A DNA stretch of 64,000 nucleotides, taken from contig OZ025221.1 of the NCBI GenBank assembly GCA_964019055.1, positions 6,540,468 to 6,604,467 on the forward strand, read 5' to 3'. This document shows positions 11,468 to 25,200 of this stretch, in pieces (within the stretch, counting starts at the first letter, position 1; every line of letters starts with the position of its first letter). The notes under the pieces are model-generated. The model was not told the origin of the DNA. It ran no database searches and saw only the letters and a program-made list of their open reading frames with translations. The position numbers and the translations under genes are program-made. The DNA comes from Anthopleura xanthogrammica (lineage: Eukaryota; Cnidaria; Anthozoa; Actiniaria; Actiniidae).

Positions 11468-14400
11468 TGAAAATATGCAAGAACAATAATAAATATAAAT
11501 ATAAAACGTGAAAATGCACGGCCTGCCATCTGCAACTTGATCATCATGAGAAGATATTCAAACGATTTTTTCAGGGGAACGCCAATTGAAAACATGACAT
11601 TCAATATCTACTCATTTATTCTTAATGGGAATAAAAATAGTGCCGGCTATAATCCAAACAGGATTTCTGTGATATTGCGTGCTTCTTCACTAGGTTCTCT
11701 AAATGAATATTTACAAACACATGTCATGCTCAATTATGTGGACGTTACGATTCCAACACTTTTGACTTGAACTGATAATTATCTGTTCACATCACATGGA
11801 ATTTGTAATGTGACAGTTGTCATAACAGCGTGCTATGGACTTTATTATTTTCGCCTAAAAAGTTGGAAAGCCGTTAATAACTCGTTGAGCAATTAATTAG
11901 AAATTGATTCTGGGTTTCTTTGGCTTTTAAAGGTTTTAACGGCTTTATTATTTAAACCTGGTGATTGGATGAAAAGGTAGAAAAACAAGAAAAAACATTA
12001 GGAAGGTATTTCAATTTTACGGCATGAAGTATCATCTACATGCAGTATATCACTACTGTAAGTTATCCTACTCATAAAAAACCGCTTGTTGAGAAGTGTA
12101 AGTCCCCTGTGTGTAGTAATGAGCCTTGGGATTGGATGGTGTCTGTGGTAAAAATGATGGGGAAACAAATTTTTGTCGTAACTAGGCGTTACCTTACCTG
12201 CTGTTGTAAGGAATTTCCTCTTTACCGGCTAAAATATGCATTTAGACCCCGTTCACATGTATATGCTCCTTTATAAACGGATATGTTTATGAGTTCAAGC
12301 CCTAAATCAACTACAAACATTCTTAATGACGTACGATCGTACGTACACTCTTCAGTGTACGCCGGGGTGAATATTATCATTACTTCAAGATCGGTTTTAC
12401 GTGAACAGCGGCAAATACTTTCATATGGATGTTGTTGCTTCACTGTGAAGCTTTTCAGTTTTTTTTTAGGATTATTTTAGCCTCTCCATGATAGACGATA
12501 GTGGGACTTCGAAAAAAGATCTTGTAAAGAAAATTAAGCGCTTTACGACTGTCTACATATACGCGTGAAAAGGGTCTTTAGTCCATGAAGTGCGAAACGT
12601 GTCTCTAGTGCATAAAATAGTCAAGGAAAAAGGATTCTTAAAAACGTCTTTAACTCACGAGATGTTTTGAATGAGTGACATCCACAAAGCCTAAGATAAA
12701 AGCCGGCAACATTTTGTCCCTAGGCTTTTGTGCACTTACTCTAAAAAAATTTTCAAGAATTCCGTCTGCCTTGAAGGCATTCTGGTCTGATCTAAACCTG
12801 TAAGATTCTGCGATACTTTCAAATAATAATCCATCAAATAAAGATATAGAAGCAAAACAGCGATTATAAAGTATGATAATAAAGCTATAAATACCATACA
12901 ATTGGAAATCAATATCTAAGATTGACACGAAGAATCAATATCAGAAACGGGAAGTAAGACCATCTCATGTGGGTTCTGTCTGTATTTGCTATCAATACGA
13001 TCAAGAACTTCAAATCATCGTGATAAAAGTATCCACCCCTGAAGGTAGTGATCACTAAAAGCAATTTAACCAAAAACATCCTCTTTTGTTTGAAAAATCC
13101 CCAATGTAGGTCGGACTAAACACGAATATCAGGAAGAAAAAACTTTTTAGTTTAAATTGAAATGTGACAAAATTAATTGTTGGTCTAGTGTATTCAATGT
13201 TGGGCACGTTTATGACAGCTCAAACGGTGAATCTTTCCCATTCTCATTTCAGTATAACCGTGTACAAGTTATTCAAGTTCAAGTAAAACTTACTGAATGA
13301 TTTTAAGGGTGATACTGGCCGATTCCTTGCTAGGCATTCAATCTCCTTGGTCAATAACCCTTCATGAAACCACTATATCATTAGAAAATGACATTAAATG
13401 TAATATATATAAGAGAGACTTGTATTGTGAATTAAATGTCTCTTACTACGCACAGCTACTACGACATGAGAAATTGAAATTATTAAGAAATTAACCTTAA
13501 TGTTGACCAGTGCTTAAATGGCTAGAGTTGGTATAAATCTGTTGTTAAAACAGCGGAACAGTACATAATAAACAGGCTAGGAATCCCTAATGAGTATTTT
13601 GAATGTGTTTTCCCATAGTGGCGTCTCTCGCTCTGCGGGATAACATCACTTGTTTTTGCAACACAGAGGGATTTTATTGTTGATGATAGTATCATTTTTT
13701 TTTTTACAAGAGAATCAGGGTTTGTGCAATTAATAGACCCGACATTAAGATTACTAATAGCGATATCTGATACATATGATCATTATGGGTGTGTATGTGA
13801 ATGATGAGCGGCGCACGTACAAAGACTACGGTCAAGATTTGTCAGTAAAAACACATGTGAAGCAGTGCAGAAATCAGGGTAAACAGAAAAATATATACAA
13901 CTTTTGAATGTTTTTTTCCCTTCCCTTGGAAACTTGACGAAAATGCGCAAAGCTGCATAGCGAATTCTAAATAGTCGAATAGCATACGATACACAGAAAA
14001 AGGCGGTGAGGAAGATGATTTAGTAAACCTGTTTAGGCGTACATGGCGAGAGAGAGAGAGAGAGAGAGAGACGTTGAATCGGAAACAAAGAGAGGAGACA
14101 AAGGGAAAATAGAAGAAAAGAGAAAGGAAACAACCGCGAATGCCCTGATAAGCCATTGGTTGTGGTAATCATCGTATAATATGATGTTTTGATATGAAAT
14201 TAAAGCTCAAGCCGACGATACAACACTTTTAGCTTAAGGGCATAATGTCAAAGGTTTTGCAAGGCAATAAAGTCTTGATAATATTTGTAATGCGTTCAAG
14301 ATGTTCTACATAGATATATGGTAGAGCATCAGCAGGTGTTTGCAGAAATGTTTCACATTCACGTCTCTCATCAAGATGCATATAACAACATTACTTACAC

Positions 14401-16259
14401 GAGAACTTATTGTTACTGTTATGATACCAAGAAGTAAAGCCATATGGTGTATTCCTCATCGCTATTTTTTGACCTTTTTGCATGAGCGAGGCAATCGAAT
14501 TAGAATAACAAATTAGGTGTAAACTTCAGTGATTTTTCGCTAGTGAATCATATGCTCGTGAAATCATGATCTATATGCGAAAAAAGAAATCAAAGCGAGA
14601 AAGAAAAAGTACCTACTGACGTTTGTACGTTTTTCACATACAATTAGTATAGTTTTTGGATACTCGACACATGCAGATTTTTATCTGGTCAATTTCCTAT
14701 AGAACCACGCGCGCTTTGATTGGCTGTTTGCCGGTCCGTTTTTCCGATAACGACTTTCTCACTCCGAGGTCTAAAGTGGATTTTGAAACGGAATCTATTA
14801 ACAGAAATATTTAATTGACTCGGCTTAAGCCGGTCTGTATTTGAAAAAAAAAGATATGTGCTGTTTGGACAGACGGACTGCGATCGAAACTCTTCGAAAC
14901 ATGGAGACCTCAAAACCAATAGTATTCAAGTACAAACAATACACCCACGGCAATATTATTGTAAAAAGAACTATCGCATCAGCGCTTGGGCAGAATCCGC
15001 AATTGAAGATGATGAAAGGTTATCTAATTTTTTGATTAAATTCCAAATTCAGTGCTTTTGGCCTAAAACTGAATAACCAAAAACTTCCCTCGTGGTCCAT
15101 TATTCTTATATTAAAATATATATATATTTATGAGATACTTTACAATTAATCGGGATCCTTATACGAGATATTGCATTGGACATTGAGCATTTAGAAAGTG
15201 CTAGAGGAAAGAGAAAGAGAAACAAAAGAAAAGAAGAAAAAAACGAAACAAATAAAATAAAATAATAAAATCAAAAAGGAGAACTGATTAAGCTTTTTGA
15301 AAGAGTAACTAAAAAAATTACACATAGTAGAAAAATAATTATTGTGGAAGACATGAAAGGTCTTTTGTTTAATTAAAAAAACGTCCTCCTTCAATTCAGC
15401 TTCACATCAGTGACGATCAAATGTTACCGATTCACGATAAGAAACAGCTTGGTTTGCAATTGCGTTGAACTGCCAGTGGTTCTATAACCAGACATTGCGC
15501 AAATATCTCTATTTTCGAATTTGCCCTGCGCCAATGAGTTGGTTTCTTAAGAAAGTGCATCAGAAGTCCCATCTCTTTTCGACTTTTTCCATTTTTAGTT
15601 AGTGGCTTGATTCTGGAAGTATATACCTTTCTCTAATTAGACCGGAATCGATGAAAGTGCTCCTTGAAAGGGAGGCAAAATAAGAAAATTACATTTTTTA
15701 TCACAAGAATACACAAGAATAATTAATATTTTCGACCAGGAAAAACAAAACCTGCTAGAAATTTGAAACTTTATACAGATAAAAAAAACTGAACGCAAAC
15801 AATTATAGTACCTATTAATCTGACACGCTTAATAACGAGGGTTTTTGAATATCGTCTACTGTCGGAAGAAAAGTGTCACTGTTGGGCGTTTACTAACTAA
15901 AGTGCCACTCACTAATTTCCCCAGTTTGTGACAAGCTTTCAAGAAAAAAACTTAAGTATCTTAAATAATATTTAAAAAGGAATTATCTCCATCCGAGCAA
16001 CTGGTTAACTAGCAACTTGCACATTTGTGCCCCTTAATGAAGTGGCATGGTTACTGTAGGGGGTATTCTGCAATTTTCTTCAAGAGAGATTTTCTGTTTA
16101 GTTGGGAAATGTTGGATGGTAACAGCTTGCAAGCCAGCGCATATTCCCATACAAAGACAAATATAAAATATTCGAATTTATATATTTTACATCATAAGCT
16201 CGTTACTATTATTGATTTTTTTTTTCATTTCTTGGACGGGTTTATTTTCTCACATTTTT
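11468..16259. other. Intergenic, no gene seen
   Basis: About 4.8 kb without a supportable gene. It contains a perfect 16-base palindrome (ACGTACGATCGTACGT, 12,329-12,344) next to a small hairpin, and a (GA)n run at about 14,048-14,072. Open frames at 14,841-15,076 overlap in two frames and have no recognisable motif. Confidence 0.5.
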
Positions 16260-16735
16260 TGTAGGGCCAAGTAAGTGTCAGATTTATTTAGTGCAAGTTC
16301 CTAATTCCCTTGACTAATTCATACCCCTCATATAGTATCTAGTCGAGGTTGGACTTGATAACATTAGATCTACCATAATATCTACCTAATATTGAGGTTA
16401 TTTTTCCATTTCTGGGGTTCATTTTGACACAACGGCTTGGTTTATGTAGGGCCAGGTCACATATTATAGTGCAAGTTCCTAATTCCCTTGACTATTCATA
16501 CCCCTCATATAGTTTCTAGTCGAGGTTGGACTTGATAACATTAGATCTACCATAATATCTACCTAATATTGAGGTTATTTTTCCATTTCTGGGGTTCATT
16601 TTGACACAACGGCTTGGTTTATGTAGGGCCAATATTAGTGCAAGTACCTAAAAAAGTGCTATTCCCCCCTCATATAGATTCTAGTCAGGAGGGTGGACTT
16701 GATAACACTAGATCTACCGCGAAAATCCCTACTAC
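16260..16735. repeat. Tandem repeat, about 180-base unit, 2.6 copies
   Basis: Copies start with GTAGGGCCA at about 16,261, 16,446 and 16,623. Copies 1 and 2 are almost identical over AGTGCAAGTTCCTAATTCCC through GACACAACGGCTTGG. Copy 3 is truncated and more diverged after the ATCTACC block. The spacing is 185 then 177 bases. The high identity of the first two suggests a recent duplication. Confidence 0.85.
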
Positions 16736-17110
16736 GGTGAAATAACATATCGCGGATTCACCGATATCGTGATCCATCCATAATTCCAAGCACGACTCAC
16801 ATGCTGTTAACAAAGTGCTCTTCAAGTTTAACTCGATCCTTACGTATTTAATTTCAGGCTGTCATTTGCCTCTACTTGTGACTTTGAACTCCTAGCTTAA
16901 CAGTCATCAGTGCATGGTTTAGCCTGTTAAGTGTTTATTTCCCTAGTAAAAAAGGTATATGTATTTGATGAACTCTGACTTAAACAAACAGAATTAGGCT
17001 CTTGAATAAAATACCCAATTAAAAAAACAGAAAGGTTAAGTGTGGGCGTAAAGTTATCCCATTTCAAACCACGGTTCATTATCTTGAGAAGTCGCCATTT
17101 TCCATACAGC

Positions 17111-17228
17111 AGTTCACTGGTCACACACAAAGCATTCAATCGAGGCTGCAAGGTAGTTTCAAAGGATTATTCAAATTTGAACCTTGCAGCCTCGATTGAA
17201 TACTTGGGTTTGACCACAAAAATGAACC
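17111..17228. mobile_element. Foldback MITE-like element, family B copy 2
   Basis: It has the same arms as the element at 2,775 (GTTCACTGGTCA, AAAGCATTCA, CGAGGCTGCAAGG), but the asymmetric centre (AGTTTCAAAGGATTATTCAA) reads in the opposite direction. The two copies are therefore the same element inserted in opposite orientations. Confidence 0.75.
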
Positions 17229-19206
17229 GAGGTATTAATCCATATTAATCTGCAGCGTTATGACTCTAAAAAAAGAAATAATAATCAAGCAATAAACAAT
17301 GAAAAATGCAATGAAAAACATTCCTAAATCCTTGGTATCGATATTCCTCTAAGTTTATACTCAAAAACTGCGGAATGTCTCCTCAAATCAGGATATTACA
17401 TAAAGATGATAACAAGATAACAAATAAAGGAAACCTAATCAAAAGCAGAATGTGTTCTTTGTTCCTAGGTTGGTATGAGCGAGAGAAGTACGTGTTATTG
17501 AGCTGTTGCAATTTTTGAACTAGGTGCAGAGGTTTCAACACCCACTTACAAAAAATTGTTCCAAGAATGCTTTTAAGGCTGAAATTCGGACAACTTTGAA
17601 ATTAATTTTTTTTTGAAATATTTTATGAGTGGCATATGACCTTTTAAATTTGGCAGGAATGGCTATTTCTGGAAAATGGGGGGGCAAAAATGGCGAGGAA
17701 CGAGTAAACAAATGACAATGGTGCATGGAACGAAGAAGAATCGGTCCTCATCAGCTCAACTAGCTTTATTTATCTTGATAGCGAGAAAATATTAATTTTC
17801 CACTAAAATCATTTGGATTCGCATTTCATGATAAAAAATTTCCAACTTTATGGCCATCTCGACCGATATTTGTTATTAACCTTATACATCTAAAAAACAA
17901 AGTTTGGCTCCCTGTTCACGAGCACATGCGAACGAATGAATGTGAGGACGTGAGATGGCCGAGTTCTTATCTCATCCCATATTGAAGCCATATTCACAAG
18001 GTCGTTAGTAGTAGGAATGCTGAATATAATGAACGCATGACTCAAAATAAATAAAATCATGCTTTAAATAAAATTCGTTAAGATGATTTATTTTTAAAAC
18101 ACACACGGACACACAAAATATATTTTAAAAAAGATACAAAATTATTTAAGCCAAGCTTATATGGTTTTAAATTGTTATGAGTAAAGCAAAGCGAAATTTG
18201 TAGATCGGTCTAACCTTGTTTACCAAAAGTATTAAAAATATATAGAAAAGTAGATAATCGTTTAGATCAATTAAGAAGGTATATGAAAACGTGACTAGCT
18301 TGTTAATGTTTGTCTTGATAAGACATACACAGAACTACACTAAAAATATATTTTGATACGAATCACAAAATTTGGAAAAATATTTTAAGTTCGGCAGTGC
18401 CTCTAGCGGCTTAACTTGCACTGAGACTATCGTGCACTTGATCTTGCGCTTATGGCTAAATATATATCTGGCTAAATATTGATTATAGATTTTAGCACTT
18501 ATTATTTTCTTCACTAATGGCATCATGAAATATGTTTTTTTCTACGCTAAAAGTACATCTTTTTGAAGAACATAGCAAACTAAACTACAATATGGTGCTG
18601 AAATAACATGAAATGAATGCTATTTTTTAAAGAAATTATCCCTCTCAAAATTTAAAAAGCTAAAAATGTCTAAACGTCTTCTAAACAAGCGGTTAATATA
18701 AACGCACTTAAATTGTTTTTAAAAATATTGCAAAAAGAATTTTCAGGAAGTCGTTTCAAAAATCCCGTGGAACACGACTCCGTGTCAGTTTTTAGAAGTG
18801 GAAAAACGACAAATGGGAAAATATCGAAAAGTCGGGCACACGGTGTTGTTTCACGGGTTTGTCAAAACCACTTTATCTTACTCTATTTTAGTAAGATTTA
18901 AGACTGCTATAGTCATGCATATAGCTCAACGCAGAAATACCATTCATTTTTTGGTTTCTTATAATTATTCTGATTTCTAGTGCTCGATTTCTTTCATTTA
19001 TCTTTAGCTTCTCCTGCGTCCACTTGTAACTAAATAAATTAAGCTTCTGTGTTATCCTTTAACAGCATTGCATGGATTATAAATATATTCAAATCTATTC
19101 TAAGAATTAAAGGTCTCTTGATTTTTGATCCTGAATTTGTCTTCCATCTTTGAGTTTTCCTTAATTGTTATTTTCGATTGGAAGGATAGTAATGGTGGTA
19201 TGGTTT
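17229..19206. other. Intergenic and likely 3' UTR of the giant gene
   Basis: No gene is supported. The part next to 19,207 should contain the 3' UTR of the minus-strand gene. The nearest canonical AATAAA on that strand is at 18,087-18,092, which would give a 3' UTR of about 1.1 kb. A non-canonical signal closer in cannot be excluded. Confidence 0.45.
18087..18092 (-). other. Candidate polyadenylation signal of the giant gene
   Basis: First canonical AATAAA found downstream of the stop codon on the minus strand, read as TTTATT on plus. Its use is not demonstrated. Confidence 0.25.
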
Positions 19207-22200
19207 TTACACATTGGTTTCGGCTTCATCAGAGTCTTTTCTGCGGGCGGAAGGGGTAGATCTTCCATTGTAAAATGTCTTCAATTCATTGTCAGAATCA
19301 GTATCATAGTCCTCTTTTGGCAAGAGGTAGGGGTTTCCGCCAAGTTCTTTTCTTGGAAGACTGTCAGTAGACTCTCTGTATGTCTTGTTGGATATTCCAT
19401 GCCCTGCATCGTCGGCACTGGAATCTGTGTCAGATCCATACATCAGCAAGGCTTTTGTAGGACCAAGATTACTCTTGGCAGGCCCTTTTCCTTTACTACC
19501 ATGATCTTGATCTTCAACATCAGAATCTGATTCACATCCGTACATTAGAACTTTAGAACTAGGATCCTTCTCAGCCATGTGATATTTTCGCACTTTCTCT
19601 CGTCTTTCTTTTCCCCCTCCTTGTTCTTGATTTCCGTAAGCCAAATTTTCAACACCATGTTGATCATCAGAGTCGGAGTCAGAATCGTCAATCAGTAAAC
19701 TTTTGCTAGTACCAAGATGTTGACTGGTTCTCATATCATGTTGACTTCTTGACGATCCTCTCTTTGTTTTCACGTGTCCAAACGTGTCTTTGTATTGAGC
19801 ATCGCTTGACTCCCCATCTCTCTTCTTGTAACTTGTTTGTGTTATGGGTTTCATCTCCATTTCACTGTTATCTTGCTGCGACAAATTGAATTTGCGCAAA
19901 ACTTCTGGTTCTATAACGGCTCTCTTGATTCGAGTTTTCCTTCTTTTCTTGACGAAGAAAATACATAACAGGCAGAGTATAAACAGAAGTAAAACTACAA
20001 TAACTGAAGTGGTGATGATTACAACTTTAGGCACGTCCTCCTCCTTTTTAGATTTCTTGCACGGAGGAAAGGCGTCAAATGTCCCATAAAGCTTACACTC
20101 TTTAATGTCGAGGATCTTTTGACAGTAGAAACCAAAAAGGCTAACCGAGAGTTTATGGTGAGCAAGACTTCCAGAGTCAGCAATGTCAGAAATGCAGGCT
20201 TCGTAATAAAATCGTGCTTGAGACACAAGAACTGCGCTACAGAGCTTCTGCACATCACCAGTGTAGAACCATTTATGGCAAATCTTTATTGCTTCTTCTC
20301 GTTGAGTGTTATTTCTGAAGTACACAGTGTAGTTGGTGAGAGGAGTGAGTGAAACACTGGATGGAAGCCATACTGGAGAGGCGTTTTCCGGTTGTACTGA
20401 CAACGCAACCATTCTACCAGCATCATTCTGCGACATAGGTGTAGTTTTATTAAGGCTTACGTCCAAAGCTTTGTATACCCATGCATTTGTGATTCTTCCA
20501 TAGCCTTCGTCGAACGGTAAGTTCATCAAAAGTCCGAGATAGTAGTGATCAAATTTAGATTTTCTTAAGGAAATTATTTCTTGTTCAGATTTCGCATATT
20601 GCCATAGTCTAAGTTCGTCTAATGCTCCAATAAGACTATAGCCATCAACTATCTTTCCAGCTTTAGCGTATCTTCCAAGAAACAGAGAACCATCAGGAAC
20701 AAATTTACTGCCAAGATGTATGCCATATAAAGAGGTTGTGCTGTTCAATTCCTCGTTTGCGGTCATGATTGTCACCCTTCCATCGTTTGTGCGCCATGAT
20801 ATACTCACATGGGTCCAAATCCCTTCCTTTATTGTTAGGTTTGTCCTAGCATCTTGATCATTCCACATGATTGTGATGTTATCATTGTGTAGTACAGCAA
20901 AATTAACGGAGTCAGTTGAGAACGAGAACAAGGCTTGCTTGTTTGTTATCGGAGCTGCGCTTACCAGGCTTGGAATTCTTTGTGACGGAGAGCATTTTTC
21001 GGTGATGGTCGCAACATCATTGACTAAGCAGACCCAAAGTTCAAAGGTAAATTCCTCCAGCACCGGTAGGTTTTCATTCAGAGCAAGATAAATATAAGTG
21101 CTTGAAAACTGCACCATAAAGCCTGCTGCGGTGAATGGGTACTTTGCAAAAGATGTAGTCAAAAAGTTGTTTTTAGGTGGAACTTGTAGCATGGAGGACA
21201 ATTTTTTGTCGATGTAGGGTTGGTTGAGTAGGCTTGAATTGCCTTTGCTTTGGCCATCTCGTAAAGATGTGATTAAATTGCCAGTTCTCGCTCCACACAA
21301 CCCGTGCGTCTCGGCTTGAATTTTGCTCTTCTTTTTGGATCGCATTTCCACCCCTACTCCCAACGTACCATTGTAAATAAGAATGTGAAGCCTTTCGTTC
21401 TTGTTGAAAAACACTTCAAGTATATCCGCAGTAAGCCAACGGTATTTTGGTTTTGCTCCCTTCAATTTTGGTAATTTCTCGTACTTTTTAGAGCGAGTAA
21501 GTCCAGATGTTGTCTTTGAGTTGTAATTCAGTAGTGTTGTATTTACTTCATGAGGATCAGTGTATCGGACAGATAGTACAAATGAACTAGTGTTAAGAGC
21601 AATTTCTGAAATTCGGCGGCACGACAGTCTGTTGTTACACGGGACTTGAAGAATCTGGGCAGTGAAAATACTTGAGTTTATCATCAAATAAGCACCTGGA
21701 ACTTCGAAGTTGTAGTTTACTCCATTGGTTGTAGTAAAATGAGGGTCACCAAAGTTCATTGACATAGATGGCGTTTTGTCGTTGATGTTGCTTGTGTCTG
21801 CTGCAATAGCACAGTCAGTTCCTGCCCAACCTTCGGTACAAACAGAGCAAGGACTGGGAGAGGACACATCCGTGCCGTTCCACTTTTCTGAACAACGACA
21901 TTGTCCACTTACAGCATGACACATCCCATGACCGTTGCAGATGTTCCACAATCCCCCACTACACAATTTACTGCAGTCCTCTCCCCAGTATCCTTCTTCA
22001 CATTTGCATCTGACACCAACTCCATTATGATGTGATACTTCGGCTGCATAACCAAACACGCATTTTGTGTTACAGAGATGTCCAATCCAGTCCCGGAATC
22101 GTTTTTCTGGAAATCGATTACACAACTTACGTGCGGGCCATTCGCTTAATTCTAATGCTTCTTGGCAATAGTCTGCGAATGAAATGACAGTATCGAAAGC

Positions 22201-25200
22201 TGTTTGAGTGTCTCCGGATAATGAAACATCGTCGAAACACGTGTTGTAATACGACTGGGCAACAGGTCTTCCTAATGTTAAACAGTTTTTAAACAGTGGA
22301 CCCTCAAGGATAACAGATCTGCAAAAGGATTCAGCGAGCTCGTCCAAGCTACCGTTTTTGGATAGTGGTTCGTTAGTTTCGTAGGTAGGTATGTTTGAGT
22401 TAGAAAATTCTCTTTCCGGTTCATGGAAGGCTTTCAAGTAGAGATCATCACTGCCGGCTGTGTCTTGCACAATTCCTCCTTCAACGTCATTCAGTTTCCA
22501 AAGATGTAAGAGATCTGGATAAGCACTGGGCTGGACATTTAGTCTTGGGTTACGTTTTACAATGTCAGGATTGTTTCTTCTCTTCCACATTCTCACTTCA
22601 TCAATGTCGCCATTAAAAGTGGAACGGGGCGGCTGCACGCTATTTTCCGATGGTAACCATTGCCCAAACGCTAGGACACCTCCTTTCTTCCAGACATCTT
22701 TGTCCAGCATGAACACTCTGACGCGAAGATTTCCAAGTCGGTCAAAGATATAAACTTCAAGCTTTCCTATTAGTTGGTAAAATGCGAGAGTTATTTGGTT
22801 CCATTGATTTATTTCCAGGGAGATCTTTGTGTCGAACTGTTGTTTTTTATAAGCAATCTTCAGTGTTACATCATTGATGACTGCAAATGTGGTTTCCTGG
22901 GCAAATGATAGAACAACTCCGCCATATTCCTTAACACGGACTAAAAGTTCTAGAGTTAGAATGTCGACTATTTGAATGTCTAGTGGCTTTGAAACAACGA
23001 AACTGTCCCTGAAGTTCAAGCAAAATCCTCCGCCAGTAATTTCTTGATATTCGTGATAATGTTCAAAATCATAGGAGAAAAGTGTGTCACTTGGTTTAAC
23101 AGCAGATCCTGATATAATGCTTGCATAGGCGCGTTCCACTGTTTCTGTGTCATTCAAAGTTAGATATTTACATGACCCAAGAAGTCCTGTTGAGTTTTGG
23201 CAGTATGATGGTGGGATGCTGAGTGTCAGTCCAAGACTATGACTAACTCGTACAGAAAAGCGGATCCAATCCGGTCCCATGATGAGAAACGTCTGACTTG
23301 ATACTCGAACCATAACAAAATAGGAAGAGAGGTTTGTCACATGATCAATGCGAACAAGATGACCATTGATCCAAACAAATGGCACGACTATCGACGTGCG
23401 AGGTATGGCAGTGATTGGTGCTCGAATGGCTATAACTATGTCTTTGTAGCTAAAAGAGAATGCAACCGTACATGACGTTGAGTGGGTGTTCTGACTACTG
23501 CAAAATCCACGCCGAATCTGTATGTTAAAATTATTGATATAGGAACGTAGAAGGTAGAACTCTCCATGCACACGATGAATAAAAGATAGTCCAATGAATG
23601 AAGTAATGTACCCGGAGTTTCCAGCTGATGCTATTTGTATAGAGCTAGATGATCTTCGCTGTATGCCCACAGAAAACTGACATTCTCTACCGTACCAACC
23701 AGAGCTGCATGAGGTGCAGTTTTCAGAGCCTTGCCAATTGATATGACAGTTACACGTGCCTGTTTTTTTGACGCAACGTCCATGGTTAGCGCAGGTTCTC
23801 ATTGTACCTTCAGGACATGTTCTTGCACAATCACTTCCCCAGTATCCATGGTAACATTCACACATATTCCGGTCAGTGCTCTTCGGTTTACCAAAAACAC
23901 ACTTTACATCACATCTGTCACCAATCCAGTTGGGGAACTCGCTTCCTGGAATGCTATTACACAGACTTCTTGCCGGCCAATAAGAGAGGCTTAGGACCGA
24001 TTCACAATGATCTGCGAAGGTTATGACTGAGGTTAGGGAAGCTGATAATTTACCGACAGTACCAACGTCCTGAATGCACAATAGATAATGAAACTCGAGC
24101 TCTGACTTAAGACTTCCACATAATGTGCGTAATTCACTCTCATAGAACAGTTCCAGGCAAAAGGCTTTACCAACTTTCTTAAATGTTTCATTGTTGTAGT
24201 GAGGCGTTGCTGTTAGGCTGAGGTTAGTTTTAACATCTGCGTCTGAGTAGATCCAGGTTGGTTGTTGCCATGGTGCACGGGGTAAATACAAATGCTCATT
24301 ACTAACTAAATCATGGATGACATCCCCTTCACCTTCATTTAGCTTCCACAGCGACCCAAGGCTAGGGTGTGTTGGGTGGACATTCATTTTAAAATTCTGC
24401 TGTATTAGAACTGGATCAAATGAGCGACGCCATACTCTTATTTCATCAATAACTCCAATAAAAGGCGTATTTGTTAGTTCTTCTGTTTCTCCAGGGGAAA
24501 GTTCCCACTGACCAAGTGACAAGATTCCACCAGGGATGAAAGGATTCTCTTGAAGGTTAAAATTGATTCTTTTTACAAGCCCCTTGTAGTCGAAGTGGTA
24601 TATTTCCAGTATCTGTGTTCTATAATGCCAAACGAGTGACACATGGCTCCAGTAGTGAAGGTGAATTACTATTCCAGTATCCATAACTTGATGTCCAAAG
24701 TGTATTTTAATGGAAGTATCAATAATCAAGGCAAACGTCTTGACATTTGCATAGCATAAAATAGTTCCTTTGTAATACATGGCCTTGAATAAAAGTTCTA
24801 ACGTAAGGTCGGAGTTGCTTACAAATGCTCTGAAAATAGTTCCGGATGCTCCTGTGTTGTTAAACATAAGGGCATAAAGGCCACCGCTTGGTTTCCTGGT
24901 CTCTTTGTACACACCGTATTCCAAAACAAAAAGGGTATTATTTGTGGAAGGTACAAGTTTATTGGCGAGATGGTTGTTGATATGTTCTTGAGTAGTATTT
25001 ATGGGTAAACCAGCTAGGTCGTTTTCAGACAGTCCATCGCAGGAACCTAGAAGTCCAGTCGAGTTGGCACAAAATGGTTTTTGTACTTCAGCATTAAAGC
25101 TAAGATATTTTCCTTCGACACGTATGTGAATGACGACGTCCTCCCTCAATGCAATGACATACCGATGTTGTGAATCAATCCAAAACCTTAGTCCAAGATG

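Noticed and set aside
14841..15076. Two overlapping plus-strand open frames
   Set aside because: They overlap in different frames and neither shows protein character.
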